This document shows positions 58,526-64,000 of a stretch of DNA of 64,000 nucleotides, piece after piece. Position 1 is the first letter of the stretch. Every line of letters starts with the position of its first letter. The stretch is from positions 3,654,634 through 3,718,633 of the forward strand of contig OZ010580.1 in assembly GCA_963932145.1 (NCBI GenBank), given 5' to 3'. Position numbers and translations under genes: made by a program. The notes under the pieces were generated by a model, which was given only the letters and a program-made list of their open reading frames with translations, ran no database searches and was not told where the DNA came from. This DNA comes from Acanthosepion lycidas (Eukaryota; Mollusca; Cephalopoda; Sepiida; Sepiidae).

Positions 58526-58864
58526 AATGACATCTTCTGCACATAAAGCTCCGCTCTTTATTCTCTCGCTGGAGTGCCGAATATTAGCAATAATTATCAA
58601 GAAAAATAAACACTATTGGGCACTACATTTTTTTGAATAATGATTTTTACAATAATTCATTCATTTCTTAAAGTTTATTTGAATAATACCATATTAATTT
58701 GTAGTGGCCAACAGGAAAATGCATAATCATAAAAATGTGATTATTTTAGTTAACCAATCAAATTAATTTGATTCAATCAATCAAAATATAAAGTGTAATT
58801 TTGATTAAAATAAAATTTCTAAAAAATATGTACTCAGTTAAAAGACAATCGTTAAGATATTAGT
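58515..58864. repeat. H2A 3' flank (inner copy of duplication)
   Basis: Same sequence as 57140-57545 with scattered substitutions and small deletions; it ends at the functional H2A stem-loop. Confidence 0.85.
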
Positions 58865-58880
58865 GGCCCTTAAAAGGGCC
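58865..58880 (-). terminator. H2A 3' histone stem-loop
   Basis: Minus strand GGCCCTTTTAAGGGCC: 6-bp stem, TTTA loop, 26 nt after the stop codon. This is the SLBP-binding element that replaces a poly(A) tail on replication-dependent histone mRNA. Confidence 0.95.
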
Positions 58881-58906
58881 GAGTATGTAGATAAAATAAA
58901 TGCGTT

Positions 58907-59281
58907 TTAGGCAGACTTCTGGTTTTTCTTGGGTAAGAGGACAGCTTGGATGTTGGGGAGGACACCACCCTGGGCGATAGTTACTCCGGATAACAATCTG
59001 TTCAACTCCTCGTCATTACGGATAGCCAACTGCAAGTGACGGGGGATGATTCTGGATTTCTTGTTGTCTCTGGCGGCATTACCTGCTAACTCGAGAACCT
59101 CGGCGGTCAGATATTCCATGACAGCAGCCAAGTATACGGGGGCACCGGCACCGACACGTTGCGAATAATTGCCTTTACGCAGGAGACGATGGATACGACC
59201 GACGGGGAATTGAAGTCCAGCCCGGGATGAACGGGTCTTACTCTTTCCCTTTACTTTACCTCCTTTGCCTCGACCTGACAT
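58907..59281 (-). CDS. H2A: histone H2A (replication-dependent)
   Basis: Core histone of 124 codons that pairs with H2B in the nucleosome. The start is the Met before SGRGKGGK; a longer frame continues upstream, but its extra 23 codons do not fit any H2A. The histone-fold region [19 protein letters not shown] is intact. All six acidic-patch residues are present (the E residues of [15 protein letters not shown] and the D-E-E of RNDEEL), with the C-terminal VLLPKK ubiquitination site. There are no introns. Residues differing from the common molluscan sequence as I recall it include SQ for AE after KGNY, and the tail NQKSA. It is divergent to H2B with 252 bp between start codons and has its own TATA box and 3' stem-loop. 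Confidence 0.97.
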   Translation of the reverse strand: MSGRGKGGKVKGKSKTRSSRAGLQFPVGRIHRLLRKGNYSQRVGAGAPVYLAAVMEYLTAEVLELAGNAARDNKKSRIIPRHLQLAIRNDEELNRLLSGVTIAQGGVLPNIQAVLLPKKNQKSA

Positions 59282-59533
59282 GATGACTGAATGTTCGTTG
59301 CTGGTGATACAATGCCCATCAGGCAAGGAGATTAGCTTTAAATAGGCCAAAAGTGGCTCACAGCATTTACTGATGCGGTGGGCGTGTCTGGCGATAAAAT
59401 AAAACTGGTTTCCTGGTATTTATTGACCAATCAGATAGTCACGCCTTGCTGGTCATCGCTGGAGCCTACTGTTATAATATATAAGAAATAGGAACAGACC
59501 TGTCATTAAGCTAACTCACGTCCATCTGCAAAC
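59282..59533. promoter_or_regulatory. bidirectional H2A/H2B promoter
   Basis: TATA-type TATTTAAAG for H2A on the minus strand (59336-59344) and TATAATATATAAG for H2B on the plus strand (59473-59485). A CCAAT box in GACCAATCAGAT lies at 59427-59431. Spacing to the ATGs leaves short leaders of about 20-30 nt. Confidence 0.8.
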
Positions 59534-59905
59534 ATGCCTCCCAAGGTAAGCTCTAAGGGTGCTAAGAAGGCTGTGAAAGCTAAGCCAGTCCGTGCCGATG
59601 GCAAGAAAATGAAACGTAAGAAGAGGAAGGAAAGCTACTCGATCTACATCTACAAAGTGATGAAACAGGTTCATCCCGATACCGGCATTTCCAGTAAAGC
59701 CATGTCCATCATGAACAGCTTTGTCAACGATCTGTTCGAGAGAATTGCCGCTGAATCTAGTCGACTGGCCCATTACAATAAACGTTCAACCATCACCAGC
59801 CGTGAAGTTCAGACCGCTGTCCGTCTTCTTTTGCCCGGAGAATTGGCTAAACATGCCGTTTCTGAAGGCACCAAGGCTGTTACCAAATACACCAGCACCA
59901 AGTAA
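59534..59905 (+). CDS. H2B: histone H2B (replication-dependent)
   Basis: 123 codons, core histone and partner of H2A. The basic N-terminal tail starts [13 protein letters not shown] and includes [11 protein letters not shown]. The histone fold begins [20 protein letters not shown], with [40 protein letters not shown] and a C-terminal [10 protein letters not shown] carrying the conserved ubiquitinable Lys. Length is normal for invertebrate H2B. There is no intron. Minor substitutions (VMKQ for VLKQ, NDLFE for NDIFE) are conservative. It has its own TATA box upstream and stem-loop downstream. Confidence 0.98.
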   Translation: MPPKVSSKGAKKAVKAKPVRADGKKMKRKKRKESYSIYIYKVMKQVHPDTGISSKAMSIMNSFVNDLFERIAAESSRLAHYNKRSTITSREVQTAVRLLLPGELAKHAVSEGTKAVTKYTSTK

Positions 59906-59929
59906 ACCTGATATGGTTTTCATACAAAC

Positions 59930-59945
59930 GGCCCTTTTCAGGGCC
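59930..59945 (+). terminator. H2B 3' histone stem-loop
   Basis: GGCCCTTTTCAGGGCC, a perfect 6-bp stem with TTTC loop, 25 nt after the stop. Confidence 0.96.
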
Positions 59946-59949
59946 ACTC

Positions 59950-61080
59950 ATATTTTCACGGAAATCACTTGACGTCTACATATTATGCGGTTTTGTTTTC
60001 TTTCTTTTCTATTTTTATGATTTTATTTGTGGACATTCTAAACTTTATATGCTTCCTTCTTCATTTTACAAAAAAGAAAAAAAAAAAGGCAATAATTTTT
60101 GAACTGTAAGAATTCAAGCAATTCTGTTCGTATTATAATTATCTACAAATATCAATACAATATTGTTGAATTATAAGTTGAAATGCAATATAAAAATCTC
60201 TGAAATAATTTTAAAAACACACTAGAGATTTTCTTCATTTTTAAACAATTTATGTCAGAGATTTACCTTACATTTAATTTCTGTAGACTGAAAAGAAGAT
60301 TAATGAAACTTACATTATTTGTCTGTTACTTGCGTAGTTATACTTTATTAAACAAAAAAGTTTAAATATTTACGATAATCCAATTTAACAGCTTTCAACA
60401 TTTATTTAAAAATTCTTTCAAAATATATATTTCTGACACGTTATTTTAGTAAAATTAGAAAATTTTAAGTTAAATTAATCTGATTTGAAATAAATATTAT
60501 ATTACTTATAGCATAAGAAAATAATATATAAACAATTATTAACGATTGGTCTTGTTCATGTGATACAATGTTTGATGGACGAAGCGATGACAGCTACTAT
60601 GGATGACCCAATTGTCAGAAAAACACATTTTATTAGTTTTTAACAACCTCGTAATTTTTACAAATGAACATATTTTCCGCATGATTACTAAATGACCCAC
60701 ACTAGTGTAAAATGAAAATATGTAGCGAAATAGTAATTGAAAAAAAAGTAAAACTTAGTTTAGTTTATGCTTTAAACTTATAAAGCTGAATGGAAATTTT
60801 GAAAACCTGTTGAAATGCAATTGAAGCAACCCAATACAGGGAGAAAACTTTTAGATCATAATAATGTCAATTTCAGTCTACCATAGATGAAAATAAGTAT
60901 CGTATTATGTAAAAAAATACAAAATAAATTATTTTAAAAATAAAATAGCTCAACTGAATTTATTAATCTTTTCAATTTTAGATTTGTAAATTTTGTTTCC
61001 ACTTAATTACTATATCACATCCAGGAAATAGCCTAATACAGAATTTTTCACGAATTTTAAACTATTAAAATTATTATAAG
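59950..61080. other. no gene between the histone pairs (left part)
   Basis: AT-rich spacer. No H1-like frame (Lys/Ala/Pro-rich) and no further stem-loop were found. Confidence 0.6.
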
Positions 61081-61084
61081 TAAA

Positions 61085-61440
61085 ATTAAAAAAAAAAAAT
61101 GGAAAAAAATCCTTGTAAAAATTCATTATACATCAGAAAAATTTTATTTCTTCAGTCAATAATGTCCTTAATATTTCTTATTTACGAAAGCAATTAAAAG
61201 CTTTTCTAATTTAATGATGTCATAGTTTTTGGATTCCTTATTTTCCAATTCAGAGCAGATTTTCAATTACACAACTCAAATTTGAAAAAATATAGGTGAG
61301 TTACAATCTCCAAGGACTCCTATTAAGAAAAAAAATAGAAATGTTTTTTGCGAAATTTCATGTTCAAGTTTAATTTTAAAAAAAAATATTTTGTTCATTA
61401 ATCTTAATAATAAAACATTTTGACGATAAAACTTTTACTC
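61085..61440 (+). repeat. AT-rich repeat family R2, plus-strand fragment
   Basis: Contains TTGTAAAAATTCATTATACA, AAAGCAATTAAAAGCTTTTC, CAGAGCAGATTTTC, CTCCAAGGACTCCT and TTTTGACGATAAAACTTTTA. Confidence 0.8.
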
Positions 61441-61964
61441 ATATCAAAACAGTATCGTACGCAGGTAATTTTTTTATCATTTTATTACAAACAGAACAAA
61501 AAATATCTTGATTTTTGTATGTGCAATTTAAATCGCCTGAGTTACTTCCCCTGTATTTTTTCTTTGTCATCTCTGAACTTTTGATTCTATTTGAAATAAA
61601 GCTGATCCGAATTAACAGAAAATTTAATTTCGGTATGTAAAAAGTCTTTAAAAATTGGCAGGTTTTCTTGTCACTCATCGAACCGCTATTACAGACGAAG
61701 AAAGCAAACAAAAAATTTAAAGATCCATTATATATTCTAATCGTTTAATGCATTTAAAAGGCTAATTAATTGGACTTAGTAAACATAATGATTACGTTAG
61801 TTTTATTTACGGTAGCCTATGAGGTTGGAAGTTAAAATAAAAAAATGAATAGTTATATAGTCACATAAAAAAAAGCGCGCGAAAAATTAAGATTACGGAA
61901 AACCAGTAGCACAATAATCAAAATTTTGGCGGTATTTATGTTTAATTATTTATTTATTCTTTTA

Positions 61965-62430
61965 TAAAAGCAGTTAAGGGAAATAATAAAAGATCTGACA
62001 TATTCACAGTTAAATAAAGGGTAATAATACCATATATAACGGATCTATAGTGCAGTGATTAAGGGTAAAATAAAATGAATATAGATTTCATTCCAACGAG
62101 ACTTGTCATAGCCAATTAAAGTCATAATTTTATTTTATTAATATTGACGATGCAATTTTCGTGGAAGTGTAACATTTTTGTACCTGAATAATTTTACTCA
62201 CATTACGCGTACACTTTTTCCTCACGTTGAAAAACATCCTTTGCGCTAATAGTAATAATACAATAACTACTCATCTGTGGTTATAAAAGCAATTAAGAGT
62301 AAGGTTAAATGATCTGCCTTGTAACTATTGTGTTTTTTTGGCTAATGATACTATACGGGCCTATAGTGAAGTCATTAAAGGAATATAAATGAATATATAA
62401 TTAATATACAAATCTTTAAATTTCATTCGA
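61965..62430. repeat. two diverged copies of a roughly 160-bp segment
   Basis: 61965-62125 and 62275-62430 share TTATAAAAGCA-TTAAG, GATCTG, a CTATAGTG-AGT-ATTAA-type segment and AAATGAATATA followed by TTTCATTC. They lie just 3' of H4. Confidence 0.65.
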
Positions 62431-62513
62431 AGAGATTTCAAATTAAATAAGAATCATAATGTAAATGGCACACATCTTGCAATGGCTAAACAACATGTTC
62501 TGAGGAAGTGGGT

Positions 62514-62529
62514 GGCCCTAAAAAGGGCC
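62514..62529 (-). terminator. H4 3' histone stem-loop
   Basis: Minus strand GGCCCTTTTTAGGGCC: 6-bp stem, TTTT loop, 21 nt after the stop. Confidence 0.96.
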
Positions 62530-62550
62530 GTTGTGTGAAATTTTTCAGAT

Positions 62551-63523
<973 letters not shown>

Positions 63524-63562
63524 TTGTTTTTTATCTACAGATGCAACATTAAAAAAAAAAAC

Positions 63563-63578
63563 GGTCCTTTTTAGGGCC
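63563..63578 (+). terminator. H3 3' histone stem-loop
   Basis: GGTCCTTTTTAGGGCC: 6-bp stem with one G-U wobble and TTTT loop, 39 nt after the stop. An AATAAA hexamer follows directly (63579-63584). Confidence 0.95.
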
Positions 63579-63584
63579 AATAAA

Positions 63585-64000
63585 TCATTTGAAATGTTTT
63601 TCTTGAAATTCATGATATGCATTTTCTTTCGGTTATGTTTTTTATAAATCTCCTTTCTTCCGTGTCGCAGTGAAACGTATTTTATTGTCTCTATTTTCAA
63701 TGTCAACTTTTCATTTCACTTTCGAAAATAGGGGTTCGATTTGCAATCTATATAAAACCCTAGGTATTTTGTCTGACATTTTACACGATACCACATGACA
63801 ATATCCCATTAGCAAATAGGGAAGACCATGCTGGTAATAAATTACATTTTTCTTGGCTTGTTTTAACTTTGGATATTTTTTTTATTTAATATCATATCTA
63901 GATTCTTTTCCTTATCTGTGGTTCGCTTCGCTATGATTTATTGAGAAATAGTATTTTTCTGTTGCTATATGCAGTTTCCTTCTCAGACTGGTTGTCATCC
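63585..64000. other. no gene seen
   Basis: AT-rich DNA to the edge of the window. Further histone units could lie beyond, but none is visible. Confidence 0.5.

Noticed and set aside
58907-59350. H2A frame extended by 23 codons upstream
   Set aside because: The extension covers the leader and TATA region and does not match any H2A; the inner Met precedes the canonical SGRGK start.

Overview
The window looks like nuclear DNA of a mollusc, most probably a cephalopod such as an octopus. That assignment is inference. It rests on AT-rich sequence full of (TA)n, (CA)n and GA-rich simple repeats, a lophotrochozoan-type replication-dependent histone cluster without introns, and a dense mixture of Penelope-like, LINE, Ty3/Gypsy, Helitron, hAT and mariner remnants. 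No ordinary intron-containing host gene could be recognised.

Region by region. 0.5-9.7 kb holds a decayed Tc1/mariner-superfamily transposase, a Ty3/Gypsy relic, a complete-ended but inactivated mariner (5889-7012), and a long purine-rich minisatellite with a hAT-type MITE inside it. 10-20 kb is simple-sequence rich. It contains a 13-bp minisatellite, a Penelope-like element (PLE) fragment with a GIY-YIG domain flanked by hammerhead-like motifs and a long hairpin, a second copy of a roughly 550-bp repeat also found at 1.8 kb, and a GC-rich structured repeat seen three times in the window. 20-29 kb is mostly unassigned, with PLE and Gypsy fragments. 29.4-33.1 kb carries two arrays of degenerate tRNA-Gln-like units: a plus-strand array with mainly CTG anticodons and a minus-strand array with mainly TTG anticodons, with a LINE endonuclease relic among them. 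37.9-40.1 kb is a Helitron helicase relic split by a 353-bp MITE.

From about 42 kb to the right edge the window is a histone locus. The intact part is two divergent pairs, H2A(-)/H2B(+) at 58.9-59.9 kb and H4(-)/H3(+) at 62.5-63.5 kb. Each gene has its own 16-nt 3' histone stem-loop, and each pair has TATA and CCAAT elements in a promoter of about 250 bp. No H1 gene was seen. To the left are decayed remains of earlier histone units: an H4 pseudogene (46.0 kb), an H3 pseudogene in inverted orientation (48.9 kb), an H4 fragment (51.2 kb), two paralogous blocks ending in stem-loops (42.4 and 51.0 kb), and a duplicated H2A 3' flank (57.1 kb). LINE, mariner-MITE and AT-rich repeat insertions interrupt them.

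Together the four genes could supply core-histone mRNAs in S phase; everything else in the window looks like transposon-derived or simple-repeat DNA. The best candidates for something undescribed are the paired tRNA-Gln arrays, the three-copy structured repeat, the PLE hairpin with hammerhead-like motifs, and the AT-rich interspersed repeat family with nine recognisable copies.
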